From contig OY998176.1 in assembly GCA_963921935.1 (NCBI GenBank), positions 178,122,445-178,186,444 of the forward strand: DNA of 64,000 nucleotides. The letters are read 5' to 3'. Origin of the DNA: Galeruca laticollis. Taxonomy: Eukaryota; Arthropoda; Insecta; Coleoptera; Chrysomelidae. Position 1 is the first letter of the stretch; the number at the start of each line of letters is the position of its first letter. The notes beneath the pieces are model-generated. The model ran no database searches and had not been told where the DNA came from. It worked only from the letters and a program-made list of their open reading frames with translations. Shown here in pieces: positions 1-11,611 of this stretch. Made by a program: the position numbers and the translations under genes.

Positions 1-1110
1 TCAACTGCCCAGACGCAAGATCAAAGGAAACTTTCTCTTCTGCATTGGCCAATAAGCATGGGATTACCAGAATAGTAGCCACGATATATAACTACCCAAT
101 TGAAAATTACCATGGAGAAGGCTACAGTCCTTTAGAAGATTGCATAACTCTGCTACATGATCGTGAGTTGTACTTCCACAGTTCTCCGTTATACTTTGTT
201 TCAATCGCAAAAATATGGACAAAGTTGAACGAGAGTCTACAGAACAGCTGTTGTCTTGTATTTAACAATATGCAGCAATATATCTATTGGGGTAACAGCA
301 ATTCAAGAAAGTTGACGGGATTACAAATAAATTTATCAAAAGAATCCGACGCAAGGAAGAAGATTATAAATTACATTGTCTCTGCTTGCAGCTTCAATTG
401 CTTCCCTGTTAACCATATAGAAGTTGTAGAACAAAAGGAGAACAGAGACAATGTTCGAATTATACAAAAATGTTACATTAAAGCTCGAGAGACCTACTTT
501 TCTAGGTCCAGTACTCATTTTTCTACTATACCGGAAGATATCGACATACAGGACGCTGGACTCATCTCTACAGATAATTTGGTTGCACGTGTTTTAAGGA
601 AGAGAACCAATAAAACAAACAAACTTTCTCCCTTTAATACTGAAAAAATCAACCCCCCTGTCGCAGGCTTACATTATCCAAACAAAAACAGGAAATGGAT
701 GAGTTACATACCAAGAGGCGGAAGCTGGATTTTCTCGAAAAGACAACTGCAACAAAGGAAGAATATAGAAGTCTATTGGAGAAAGAATAGAAGATAACAC
801 AATTGAGAGAGAGATTATAAAACTATTTTTATAGCCATTGCGCAAACCTAGACCCAGCAGGTGTGTATAATGTGTCGGCGTTTACCATAAACAATAAAAA
901 CGAATATACTTATGTTGGTGTGTTAGCGGAAAAAGATGGCCTGAAAAATGTTTACTTCTTAAAGGGTTACTACAAAAATATATTTGTAAGTGTTTACAAC
1001 AATAGAGCAGCTCTTATTGTGGATGGTTATATTACAATACTTCATAATGATGGCCGATTCGTTTGGCCTGCGAAGAAAAAGATTATCGAAATTGAGCTCG
1101 TGTCAATGAT
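1..1110 (+). pseudogene. unrecognised coding relic, open at the left edge, frameshifted
   Basis: A long open frame enters at the left edge and stays open to 795-797; a second open stretch in another frame runs from about 821 to about 1110. Between them (about 740-830) the coding signal seems to pass through the third frame, so this is probably one former gene broken by small indels rather than two genes. The first part has several Cys and aromatic residues and a Lys/Arg-rich end. The second part is rich in Tyr, Val and Asn, with short repeated beta-strand-like stretches. The open stretch at 863 begins with GTG, not ATG, which fits a relic. I recognise no domain. It stops where a Gypsy integrase begins (about 1110). 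A viral or large-transposon origin is possible but not shown. Confidence 0.4.
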
Positions 1111-1112
1111 CA

Positions 1113-1425
1113 GAAATGTCTCGCCACGTTCATGCTACTTTTAGAAACCGTCAAGCTCCTATTGAGATATTTTCCAGCATGTACATCCATTCCGATATTG
1201 CTTGAATAGTATCGATTGTTTTACTCGATGGCCCAACCATCCCTGCTGTTCGTCATTTATGCACTCTTAGATTGTTTTGGTTATCTTTGAACCATTACTT
1301 CGGATCGTGGAGTTTCTGTTTTCAAATACTTCATTCATCTCGCAACGGAAACGGATTAGTCGAACGATTACATCGTCACTTTAAAGCTACAATATTAGCT
1401 CATAGACCAGTGCTGATGCCTATGG
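1113..1425 (+). pseudogene. Gypsy integrase core, left half (host of the nest)
   Basis: Across shifting frames the typical Ty3/Gypsy integrase core is readable: a segment leading to IDCFTRWP near 1209, ITSDRG near 1298, and GNGLVERLHRHFKA near 1345-1390. These match the family blocks 'D.FTRWPEA', 'TDRG.QF' and 'NG.VERFHR.LKA'. Several frameshifts and a stop make it a pseudogene. The reading ends around 1415-1425, where the inverted-repeat element starts. The next block of the same domain reappears at 20030-20120, so this is the left part of an integrase interrupted by an ~18.6-kb nest. The rest of this retroelement (RT and so on) is not seen upstream. Confidence 0.75.
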
Positions 1426-1935
1426 AAATAAGTTTAATAGCAAAGTTTTAGGTGATAAAAATATCTACCACTTTTGTATTCACACCTTTTTCACATAACC
1501 TCAAAATTTATGTAGAAAATTCAAATAACCAAGTTTTTGGTTTTTAACTTTTATCTTATACAAAAAACATTTTTTTCACTTAATTTGGTGAAAACTTACC
1601 TTTTCGTGTCTCAAACACACTGTAATGTGATTTGGAATATTCATTTTTTCATTTTATTTTGACTTAATATCGAAAAAATCGAACAAGCACACTAATTTTC
1701 AATCGAAAATTCTCGCGTCAAAATTACAGCTTTTTAAAAAAGTCGGTGGGCTTTTAGTCCATTGAAATCTCTACGTTCTGGTGGTGTAAAAAAATATACA
1801 TTATTATTGAAAATGTTCTCAGAAAATGCAAAGAAACGAAAAAAACGAATCCGAAATTTCTTTTTAATCATTATGTACAATTTTGAGCTATTTAATAAAA
1901 TTTACAGTCCAATTACTAGAAAAACGTAAGATTCC
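1420..1935 (+). repeat. left terminal inverted repeat of the CXC-gene element
   Basis: The reverse complement of about 19315-19805 aligns along this whole segment with moderate divergence. Shared blocks include CATAACCTCA, AAATTCAAATAACCAAGT, AATTCTCGCGTCAAAAT, GTCGGTGG and ATTATGTACAATTT. The right arm extends some 200 bp further outward (to about 20005) than this arm, so the outer end is probably truncated or diverged here. No long open frame. It lies immediately outside the broken CXC-family gene at 2030-3052. Confidence 0.75.
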
Positions 1936-2029
1936 ATGTTACATTGATAAACAAAAAATTTGTAAATCGCAATATACTACTATATATATTTAATAAGACA
2001 TCTACAATATTATTATCAAAACCCTACAA

Positions 2030-3052
2030 AATACTATTTCTGCAAGAATTTTTTTATCAAACGAGAATAACAAAGACAAAATAATAAAAACGTTAATGAA
2101 AAGATTACAGTCACAAGGATTTTCCTGTGAACAAGCAGAAGAAGATGCTGATGCTGACATAAGACCTCGATAGAAATTGCCAGAGATACTAATGAACTGT
2201 CATTGTTGTGGGTCAAGATATTTATCTTTTGGTCCTTTTGAATCAATTAAATTCAAATAATCATGACATTCATTTTCTCAGGCCAGGTTCTGGAAATGTA
2301 AAAGATCTATTTTTCACGTCTAATATTTTCAAATATAAATCCTTCAAAAATATCGTTGCATTTCTGCATTGGCTTTCTGGTTGCGATAGAACATCTGGAT
2401 TTGCCGGAAAAGGGAAGAAAAGTATCGTAAAATATTAGACAATAAAAATTTGTCAAATTTGCCCAATATTTTTTATGTAAAATATGCAAACAAAGAAGAT
2501 ATCGAAAAAATGGCTTACAATTAATCAAATTTATTTATAAATGTAGAAAAGATAAAATAACACTGAATCAATTAATATTTCAAAAATATCAATTGGCAAA
2601 AATTAAATCATCTTTTATGTTGGCAAATCCCCCACGCACAGACGGTGTAGCAGAACAACATTGTTACAGGGCATATTATCAGCTTCAAAATTGGTTGGGT
2701 AACGAACTGACCACAAAAGATTGGGACTGGAAGCAACATCATCATGGTATTATGCCCAAATTTACAGAAAAGGAACTAATTCCGCAAATTGTGCTCAAAA
2801 CTATTTGCTGCAGCTGTGAAACGGGATGTCAGTTTAAAATGTGGCTGCCGAAAACATGGTTTAAAATGCACAAATTTATGCTCAAATTGTCATGGTTCTG
2901 AAAGATGCTCCAATATGGAAGAAAACACCTACGAGGAAGTTAATGATTCAGATGAAGTTGTGGGTGAAGGACCAATGCAGACTGGAAATAATATTGGAGA
3001 CAAAGAAGGTGATGGTCTTGAAGATTTCGAATATCTACTAGATTCGTGATTA
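2030..3052 (+). pseudogene. broken PIN-like / CXC cysteine-rich gene of an expanded family
   Basis: Successive frames give the layout of a multicopy family often annotated 'uncharacterized protein' in insects and cnidarians. First comes an N-terminal 'NK..I..L...L ... DADTLI' block at about 2055-2170, here with frameshifts. Then an acidic DIYLLVLL block near 2213-2235, then HWLSGCDRTSGFAGKGKK near 2370-2420. The C-terminal part begins near 2625 with LANPPRTDGVAEQH, followed by WLGNEL, an ICCSCETGC cysteine block and a CGCRKHGLKCTNLC block around 2838-2880, and ends in an acidic tail with a stop at 3047-3049. The Asp pattern resembles PIN/XPG-like nucleases; that is inference. At least three frameshifts make it non-functional as written. 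Its 3' flank is split by Gypsy-1 at 3070. Confidence 0.7.
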
Positions 3053-3070
3053 GAATTCATGTTAAGGTAT

Positions 3071-4407
3071 TGTCACGGTTTGAATTAACTATTAAACATT
3101 CCCTATATTCATAAATTATAATTCTTATTATTTTAGTATAATCTCGATATATTCAAGAGAGATATCTGGTTAATTTACCCACAACTGACTGTTATTATGC
3201 CCAGTTCACGTTCTACTTCTGCAACTCTTTCAACTAAATCGTGATTTAACCTTTAGAATTCAAATATCTATATAATGTTTCGTTTTATGTTAGTTGCATA
3301 CAGGCAAATATCATTGTGTTTTGCTAAAATCAACATTTTTTTTACGAATCAATTCGGTAAAATGTAGGGTTTCATAATAAAGGAAGTTGTAATCCATTAT
3401 TTTGAAACAATGCGTGTATACAGGCATTCACTCTGGATTCTACACTTTCGTTTTTTACCAAGCGGATTAGTTTTTGCGATCTAATGTCTTTTTATTTGAT
3501 TTATTTTTATCGGGCTCTATGCGAACGAAATTTGAAGAGAATTTTGATTTATCTTCACTTCGAGAGTTGTGTTCGGCTGGTTGGAGATTTAATACCCTGT
3601 ATTTTGTCACTTTTTTGTGGATTTTGGGGCTTTTTCTCCGAAGAAATTTTCATAGATGTTTAGTTCTGAACTGGTTCTTTGGTTGAATACGTGAAGATTT
3701 ATCTCAAATTCAGGATTTTGAGACCATCGACTACACATTTCTTTGAAACCCCTATAAACCATCCCAGGGGTTTTAAGCACGGGCTACAAGGTTTTTGAGC
3801 AAGGGATTATTAAAAGTAGCTCCTGATTGAAATACAGCTACATCAATACGTGTCACCAGCTCCCAGCTGTTGGTACTACCCGGCTACGACCGGAGTATTG
3901 GTGAAAATTTTCTTGCTTTGTGTGTTACCTTTATTATTTTGTTTATATATTTAGACATTGTGCTTCTAACATGTCTGTATATTCGAACACATTATTTTTT
4001 TGTGTGAAATAGATCAAACTATAGTTCAACTCCGTTGTTTTATTTGTTCACCACCAGGCCTCTGCTTTTAGATGTTTAGAGCTTATTATTATTAATCTCT
4101 TTTTTTTTTCTTTCAATAATAATACAAATATTTTACTTAAACTGATAGGGAGTTCCAGGACAACAAGGATAGCTTCTGTTTTGGCTCAGCGAAAATGGAA
4201 CAGTGGCGCCATTTTAACTTAACCCACCCCCGCTCTCCGGCATTTGAGATAGCTCGGCATAATTGCACGCTTACTTCGCTACGATCTATCAGCATAACTC
4301 TTATTTCCAATTTTTCATATGTCTTCCACTTTCATTAATATTTTCTTCAACTTCATAATGTTTTTCTCTCTTCTCTCGTTGATTAGGCACAAAGAAAGCG
4401 CGTGGCA
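3071..4407 (+). mobile_element. Gypsy-1 5' LTR
   Basis: This 1337-bp LTR starts TGTCACGG and ends GTGGCA. It matches 17823-19166 along its length, with substitutions and a few small indels. It is preceded by GTAT (3067-3070), and GTAT also follows the 3' LTR at 19167-19170, giving a 4-bp target duplication as expected for Ty3/Gypsy. It is inserted just downstream of the CXC-type gene. The short open frame at 3474-3686 recurs in the 3' LTR (18221-18433), but LTR open frames like this need not be coding. Confidence 0.88.
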
Positions 4408-4412
4408 GTTTT

Positions 4413-4430
4413 TGGTGCCCAACGTGGGGC
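4413..4430 (+). promoter_or_regulatory. Gypsy-1 primer binding site
   Basis: TGGTGCCCAACGTGGGGC lies five bases after the end of the 5' LTR. The TGG-start and GC-rich pattern matches tRNA-primed minus-strand binding sites of Ty3/Gypsy elements. Confidence 0.75.
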
Positions 4431-4950
4431 AGCCAATCTGTTTTCCTGGATTTTTCCTTTTTCATTTACAGTATTTTGTTAAATCAGCTATACCAAGAAG
4501 TTTTGGTGAGAACAAATAACCTCAATATGTATTATTAACACCACTTATTTCATATATTTAATATTGCATTTATTATCATGGTAATTATTTTTATATTTTT
4601 TTTTATTTCTATTTATTGTTACTATTATATATATAGTGCGTTTATGATCATTATTTCATATGTTCTTGGTAATTAGCTATATATATTTTTATTTCTATTA
4701 ATTGTTATTATTATATATGGTGCGTTTATGATCATTATTTCATATGTTTAACATTGCATTTCTATTTTGGTAAGTTGGTTTGCGCACTAAATTGGTGCAA
4801 TTTATGTATCTTTTTGGTAAAAAGCTTACACTATATTAAAAAAAAATTATTCTTTTTCTGAATTCTGAAATATGTAGTTGTTTTTTTGTGCTTAGACTTT
4901 GTTCATTGATTATTAGTTTCTTATTTAATATTTTCGCTGATATAAATAGG
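4431..4950 (+). other. Gypsy-1 leader, AT-rich, no gene
   Basis: AT-rich leader between the primer site and gag. Two copies of a motif around 'gtgcgtttatgatcattatttcatatgtt' (about 4637-4665 and 4718-4750) form a local repeat. No open frame is supported. Confidence 0.5.
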
Positions 4951-6300
4951 ATGGATTACAATTTGAGAGTCAATTATCTTGAGAAGGATATGCTTATTCA
5001 TGAGCTTTGCGTTCGGGGTATTCACGTAGATGCTTCTAGTACTGTGGAAAGACTTAGGTCAACGTTGCGTCCTTTACTCCTAATGGAGAAAAACAGTAAA
5101 TCTTTAAATTACCCTGCCTATAATTTCGATTGTGACGAAGAAATAGTGTTTGTGTAAACTTCTTTGAGAAAATTAATTTCTTCCATCCAGTCTACTTCTG
5201 GCGACAATGCAAAACTAAATTTGAGAGAATTCAAACTCACCTTGTTCATTCTCTAAACCGTGTTAATCGAATTCCATCTGATAAATTGACCCCTGAGAAG
5301 GTTGACGTTAGAACAACGTTGTTGGTGGATATTTTAGCAGCTCTTGATAGTTTGGAAAATATTTCAAAACAGAATCCCATCAATTTAAGTCTTTTGTTAG
5401 AGGACACTGAAGATTCCCATGTTGCTTCAACTGGTCATGAGATTCCTATTACCCGACGTCCTGGTTCCACTCTTTAGGTTCTGCCTAATCATTATCTTAA
5501 ATCACAGCGTGTTGAGAAGTGGAGAATCAAACTTACTGCGGACTCCAAGGCCATGTCTCCTCATAGTTTTCTTGAAAGAGTAGCAGAATTGAAAGTAGCG
5601 TGTAACCTTTCGGATCAAGAATTATTTGAATCGGTCATAGACCTTTTTGCTGGGAAAGCTCTGAATTGGTTTCGTGCGAATCGTTCCAGGTTTGACAATT
5701 GGAAGAGTTTGTCTTTTTTACTCTGTAGGCATTTCGAACTATCCGATTATCGCCCTCGTTTATTCAAGGAAATCTTAGAGCGTACGCAGGATCCTAGTGA
5801 GAGTATAGTCGATCATTTATATTGTATGCAGATGTTTGTTCCGGCGTTATGGTTCAATGTCTGATGATCTCAAACTGGATATCACTTCAAGGAATTTAGC
5901 ACCATTCTATACCACTCAACTTCCCGTAGTTAATTCATTGGAGGAGTTGGAGGAGGAATGTTTGAAATTATAAGCTAAGAAATATCGAGCTAAACATTAC
6001 GTCCCACCTTCTAGAAAGCGCCAAGGATTTGTGGAGCCTGATTTTGCTTTTGTTTCAGATATAGAGGAGGCATTATCTAAAGTTGTGGTATCACCTGTGG
6101 TTGTCAATGGGGATTGACATCCCAATCAACCCTCTACTACCAAAAAACGTCTCACTTGCTGGAGTTCTCAGAAGACTGGTCATTTATATCGTGATTGCCC
6201 TAATCCCAAAAGGACTCATTGTTATCGTTGTGGTGCTTCTGATGTAACTATTCGTTCTTGTACAAACTGTTCGAATTCGGGAAACGCATCCCGGGGAATA
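4951..6300 (+). pseudogene. Gypsy-1 gag, multiply interrupted
   Basis: The ATG at 4951 opens a SAP-like N-terminal helix pair (YLEKDMLIHELCVRGI ... TVERLRSTLRPLL), seen in several insect Gypsy Gags, and stops at 5155. A degenerate linker (5286-5477) follows. The capsid-like Retrotrans_gag region is at 5553-5864, containing ALNWFRANRSRFDNW and a C-terminal LCRHF.L..Y segment. Near 6160-6290 a zinc-knuckle region is readable (CWSSQKTGHLYRDC, then HCYRCGASDVTIRSC), followed by a CTNC. Gag would package the element RNA in cytoplasmic particles. Several stops and frame changes prevent expression. Confidence 0.75.
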
Positions 6301-6305
6301 TTTAA

Positions 6306-6764
6306 ATGTTCGCGAGGGATTTTCCCAATGTGAATATTTATTCGATCATCGATTCAGATTTTCCTGCCAGAATTCTTTTAGATTTTATTATAGGTCATGC
6401 TCAAGGTTATCAACGTCCTTATTTGGAAGTAACTGTATCGGGAACTTCAATTCGGGGTTTACTGGATTCTGGTGCTACTCGTACTATCATTGGGCTTCCT
6501 GGTTATGAGTTGTTGCAGCGCTTAGGTCTTCAAGTAATAGACAATAAAACATCTTTCACAGTTGCTAATGGTCAGAGCTGCTCTAGTATAGGTTATTTAC
6601 AGGTTCCTTTTTGTTTTATGGGAAAAACTCGTATAATAGGTGTGCTGGTTCTACCAGAACTTTCTCATAGGCTTATTCTGGGAGTAGATTTCTGGAAAAT
6701 TATGGGGATAGTTCCCGATTTAAATCAGGATGTTTGGCACTTTTCAGACAACTCTGATACTTAG
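6306..6764 (+). pseudogene. Gypsy-1 aspartic protease region
   Basis: An open frame of 152 codons holds the retropepsin active-site block GLLDSGATRTIIG and the later ILGVDFW block that pairs with the flap/dimer region. It lies directly after the zinc knuckles, as in Gypsy gag-pol. A stop at 6762-6764 separates it from RT, which continues a few bases later in the same frame (6768). In an intact element it would cleave the Gag-Pol polyprotein. Confidence 0.85.
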
Positions 6765-6767
6765 CAC

Positions 6768-8580
6768 ATGTGTAGTGTCCAGGAAGAAGCCACATTAACT
6801 GATCAACATCATACTGCATTGGATAGCTTAGTGAAGGAGGAACTTGCTCTCATGGGTACTGGTATTGGTTATTGTAACGTTGCTGAACATGCCATCGAAG
6901 TCGAACTAGGTACTAAGCCAATAAAACAAAGATATTATACCGTGTCTCCTTTCAAAGAGAAAATTATTGACGAGGAACTGAAGAAAATGTTGGAAGATGG
7001 AGTCATCGAGCCTTCCAAGAGTGCTTGGTCAAGTTCAGTTTGTCTGGTGGCTAAGAAGGATGGTGGCTATCGCTTTTGCGTAAATTTCAGAAAATTGAAT
7101 GCTGTTAGCAGGAAAGATGCGTACCCAATTCCTTATATTTTAGCTATTTTAGATCGCCTAAGGGACGCCAAATACCTATGTTCAATAGATATCAAATCTG
7201 CCTTCTGGACTGTGTCTTTAAGTTTATCCTCTCGCGAATATACTGCTTTCACTATCTCCGGAAGAGGCCTTTTTCAGTTTCGCCGCATGCCATTCCGTTT
7301 GTCCAGCTCCCCAGCTACTTGGCAACGTATTGTAGACACTGTGCTCGGTGCCGATCTTCAACCTTCTGTGATGGTCTATCTGGACGACGTCGTCCTAGTT
7401 TCACAGGGTTTCGAAGAGCATCTGCGACTTTTGGGTTTGGTATTTGATCGCTTGATAGGAGCAGGGCTTATAGTTTCTAGACTTCGGCCAGATCCAGGAA
7501 AAGTAGAAACCATAGTGGATATTCCCCCGCCCCGCAACGTTCATGAAATACGTCGTTTTGTAGGTAGAGCCTCATGGTATCGTCGTTTCGTCCCAAATTT
7601 TTGTTCCACCATTTCACACTCAACCAACTTAACCAAGAAAAATGTCCGTTGGTCTTGGTCTTCTGAGTGGAACAGGGCTTTTAAATCTATAAAGAATTGT
7701 TTGGTAACAGCACCAGTTCTCACTTGTCCAGATTTCAATCGTCCATTTGTTTTGCAAACTGATGCAAGTAACTTTGGTTTGGGGGCTGTTCTCACACAAA
7801 AATTCGATGACGGTGAAAAGGTCATTTGATTTCTCTCCCGTTCACTCACAAAGCAGGAAATGAAGTTCACAGTTACTGAGAAGCAGTATCTGGCGGTCTT
7901 TTGGGGCGTTGAAAAGCTACGACACTATCTGGAAGGTGTACATTGCACTGTAGTTACAGATCACAATTCTTTGTTATGGCTTCTTAGATTGAAGGATCCC
8001 CAGGGACACTTGGCGCGTTGGGCACTTCGTCTTCAGCCTTATGACTTCACCTTAGTACATCGTCCTGAGAAGGAAAATGTGGTTGCAGATTTCTTGTCTC
8101 GTTCAGTACCTGTATCCGTTGATGCTATCGACACTAACACTGAAAGTCATTTTTCTTTGAACTCCACCACAGATAAATGGGTCAAAAATATGTTTAAAAG
8201 ACTCGAACAACAGCCCCAGAAATTTCCTACTTGGCGTGTTGAAAATAATCTACTATATGTATTTGTTGAATCTAGCGCCCCAGATTTTGTTGACCATGAT
8301 AGTTTATGGAAAATTGTGGTCCCCAAAGACAAAAGAAAAGAAGTGTTACTTTGTTGTCATGATATCCCTGCTTCAGGTCATGTAGGGGTACCTAAAACCT
8401 TCTGAAAGGCTAGCCAGCGTTATTATTGGCCGAAAATGAAGAACGACATCACGAAGTATGTAGGGACATGTCGAATCTGCGCCCAACATAAAGTTGAACA
8501 AAAACCTCCTGCAGGATTGATGGGTGAACGTCCTATCATTAACCAATCTTAGAAGTGTATTAGTCTGGACTACATTGGGC
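6768..8580 (+). pseudogene. Gypsy-1 RT, RNase H and integrase N-terminus
   Basis: Frame 3 reads through RT (VAKKDGGYRFCVNFRKLNA; catalytic YLDDVV near 7378-7395), the thumb/connection, RNase H (QTDASNFGLGAV near 7756; TDHNSLLWLL near 7957) and the integrase zinc-binding region (YYWPKMKNDI ... CRICAQHK, 8423-8490). In-frame stops lie at 7827-7829, 8403-8405 and about 8549-8551; the last two sit where the family has a Trp. RT also lacks roughly 25 residues between the palm and 'PGKVETI' (about 7480). The reading ends in LDYIG at 8565-8579, where the 8583-16060 insertion begins. Frame 3 resumes with PLPRSKSGNCY at 16062. Confidence 0.88.
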
Positions 8581-8582
8581 TT

Positions 8583-9188
8583 TGTGACGCGCTTTCCTGC
8601 CGTTTGCTTCTTCTTCACCTCTCACACAGGTTCTCAGCGACTGACGCGTCACTTTGGACACCCTTGATGCAAAGTTTTTTTGCAAACAAACGCTCGGGCG
8701 CCAGATTATTATACGTGGTTTATTAAGCGGCCCCTTGACCCTCGGCGTCAAAAGTTCCAGGAAGCCTCAGAAGGAGGTTACGGAAAATTCCAGGGGTCGC
8801 GTTAAATTTTACACACCTACGAAACCTATAAACCTTAGACGGTGATGCTACGGGATATTAAGAAAACACTGATCGTACTTATTTGTATATTACAAGTCTT
8901 ACTGAATATACACACATACAGAATAATATTCAACAATTTCTGATCAAGCGGTACCGAATCAATTCAATATATCAACAGTAAGCAAATTTGTTCAAACCTT
9001 ATGTTATTATGCACCATGTGAAATTTGCCGGTATTAAGGAATGTGAGCAATGACACAATAAAACAGGTGTAAGCAAGCAAATGCAATTTGTTAATAACAG
9101 CGGAAGCGGTATAAGCAGTTTTGTAATTATGCGGTTAGCAGCAGTAAAACAATAATTACCTATCACGGTAGTCCACGGAATAAAACTA
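8583..9188. other. left arm of the nested insertion, unclassified
   Basis: GC-richer than its surroundings at 8590-8800. On the minus strand TGGCGCCCGAGCG (8692-8704) looks like a retrotransposon primer binding site, hinting at a minus-strand LTR element ending near here. No coding domain is recognised; the short open frames overlapping it are not supported. Confidence 0.35.
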
Positions 9189-11335
9189 TATTCGCGGTAG
9201 GGATAGTCAATCGGGATAGGTGGAAAATGTGACCAGACCAGTTTATAACAACAAAAAAGAAAAACTAATGAATTTAAACCAGATTAGCAATCAATCAGTG
9301 GCAACAGCCTCGTACTTGATTGAGAATCTAATTTTTATAGGGGAATTGACACTATAAATTTTCAAATCAATTTAAATTAAATTACCAATCAATCAGTTGC
9401 AACAGCCTGGTACTCGATTGAGAATCTAATTTTTTATAGGGGAATTGACACTATACATTTTCGAATCAATTTAAATTAGATTACCAATCAATCAGTGGCA
9501 CCAGCCTCGTACTCGATTGAGAATCTAATTTTTTATATAGGAGAATTGACACTTTAAATTTTCTATTTTCGTGGTAGGGATAGTCAATCGAAATAGATGG
9601 AAAAATGTGACCAGACCAGTTTATAACAAAAAAAGCCATAGAATTTAAACTAGATTATCAATCAATCAGTGGCAACAGCCTCGTACTTGATTGAGAATCT
9701 AATTTTTATAGGGCAATTGACACTATAAATTTTCAAATGAATTCAAATTAGATTACCAATCAATCAGTGGCAATAGCCTCGTACTCGATTGAGAATCTGA
9801 TTTTTTATAGGGGAATTGACACTATAAATTTTCAAATCAATTTTAATTAGATTACCAATAAATCAGTGGCAACAGCTTCGTACTCGATTGAGAATCTAAT
9901 TTTTTTATATAGGGGAAATAACACTTTAAATTTTCTATCTTCGCGGTAGGGATAGTCAATCGGGATAGATTGAAAAATGTGACCAGACCAGTTTATAACA
10001 AAAAAAACCAAAGAATTTAAACTAGATTATCAATCAATTAGTGGCAACAGCCTCGTACTCGATTGAGAATCTAATTTTTTATAGGGGAATTGACACTTTA
10101 AATTTTCAAATCAATTTAAATTAGATTACCAAGCAATCAGTGGCAACAGCTCCGTACTCGATTGAGAATATAATTTTTTTATATAGGGGAATTGACACTT
10201 CAAATTTCCTATCTTCGCGGTAGGGATAGTTAATCGGGATAGATGGAAAAATGTGACCAGACCAGTTTATAACAAAAAAAACTAAAGAATTTAAACTTAT
10301 AGCAGAACGATCCCTACCAGGCTATACAGCTCTATCTACAGTACCACCTTCATGAAGATAGGCCCCGCACAACGTCTGAGACTCTGTTATAAATGGTAAG
10401 ATGGCGCCACTCGAATCGCCTTACACCACACCGATAGTGATGTAACCTAGTCCTATACATAGTAGCATGGTGAAGGGTAGAAGCGAACACGGATTACGTA
10501 TTATTATATACTTTCAATAGTTCATGTTATTTTCATTTAGTAATATTTTTGTTTGTTGTTAAATAAAGTTATTACTACAAACTAGATTATCAATCAATCA
10601 TTGGCAACAGCCTCGTACTCGATTGAGAATCTAATTTTTCATAGGGGAATTGACACTTTGAATTTTCAAATCAATTTAAATTAGATTACCAAGCAATCAA
10701 TGGCAACAGCCTCGTACTCTATTGAGAATCTAATTTTTTTATATAGGGGAATTAACACTTTAAATTTTCTATCTTCTCGGTAAGGATAGTCAATCGGGAT
10801 AGATGGAAAAATGTGACCAGACCAGTTTATAACAAAAAAAACCAAAGAATTTAAACTAGATTATCAATCAATCAGTGGCAACAGCCTCGTACTCGATTGA
10901 GAATCTAATTTTTTATAGGGGAATTGACACTTTAAATTGTCAAATCAATTTAAATTAGATTACCAAGCAATCAGTGGCAACAGCTCCGTACTCGATTGAG
11001 AATCTAATTTTTTATAGAGAAATTGACACTTTAAATTTTCAAATCAATTTAGATTAGATTACCAATCAATCAGTGGCAACAGCCTCGTACTCGATAGAGA
11101 ATCTAATTTTTATATAGGAGAACTAACACTTCAAATTTTCAAATCAATTTAAACTAGATTATCAATCAATCGGTGGCAACCGCCTCGTACTCGATTGAGA
11201 ATCTAATTTTTTATAGGGGAATTGACACTTCAAATTTTCAAATCAATTTAAACTAGATTATCAATCAATCAGTGGCAACAGCCTCGTACTCGATTGAGAA
11301 TCTAGTTTTCATAGGGGTATTCACACTTTAAATTT
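9189..11335 (+). repeat. satellite array, ~100-bp monomer with a periodic spacer
   Basis: About 15 copies of a ~100-bp unit carry the block CAGTGGCAACAGCCTCGTAC followed by TCGATTGAGAATCTAATTTT and a TTGACACT motif. Every two to three monomers a ~80-bp spacer appears (GCGGTAGGGATAGTCAATCG ... GTGACCAGACCAGTTTATAA), near 9190, 9565, 9940, 10210 and 10775. This gives a higher-order period of about 375 bp in the left half. The array is cut by a solo LTR at 10298-10579. Monomers differ by a few percent. No coding potential. Confidence 0.9.
10298..10579 (+). mobile_element. solo LTR of the Gypsy-2 family
   Basis: A 282-bp sequence nearly matches the Gypsy-2 5' LTR at 11612-11889 (shared AGCAGAACGATCCCTAC, CACGGATTACGTATTATTAT and the end ATTACTACA). 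It is flanked by AACT on both sides (10294-10297 and 10580-10583), a 4-bp target duplication. The first dinucleotide reads TA instead of TG. It sits alone in the satellite, consistent with LTR-LTR recombination of a full element. Confidence 0.9.
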
Positions 11336-11611
11336 TCAAAATTACCGGCTAAAATTGTTCTAAAATACTGGTCGGAGGATAGGACAGCGGTTTCCCAAAT
11401 AATAGCAAAATAAAACTGTGTCTTAGAATGCAAATAAAATCTAATATGTATTTGGGTAATTTGAAACGGGACACTAGGTATAACAATCTGTATCGCAAAA
11501 TTAAGATCAAAATGTTACTTCAATGTATTGAAGGCTCAGACCTGAATTCCAAAGAAACAGTATACAAAACGTGGTGATAAAAACTGTAAATAACTTTGGT
11601 TTTTATCGTTT
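11336..11611. other. spacer between satellite and Gypsy-2 LTR
   Basis: AT-rich, without open frame or recognisable repeat. It separates the last satellite monomer from the Gypsy-2 LTR. Confidence 0.4.

Noticed and set aside
3474..3686. 70-codon open frame in the 5' LTR, with a homologue at 18221-18433
   Set aside because: It lies wholly within the LTR and its repetition is explained by LTR duplication. No domain or start context supports a gene.
4188..4200. Second primer-site-like ACAGTGGCGCC inside the LTR
   Set aside because: It lies inside the LTR (also at 18961) and lacks the rest of a tRNA complement; the site at 4413 fits position and sequence.
7541..7870. 109-codon minus-strand open frame
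   Set aside because: Antisense to Gypsy-1 RT/RNase H, with no domain of its own.
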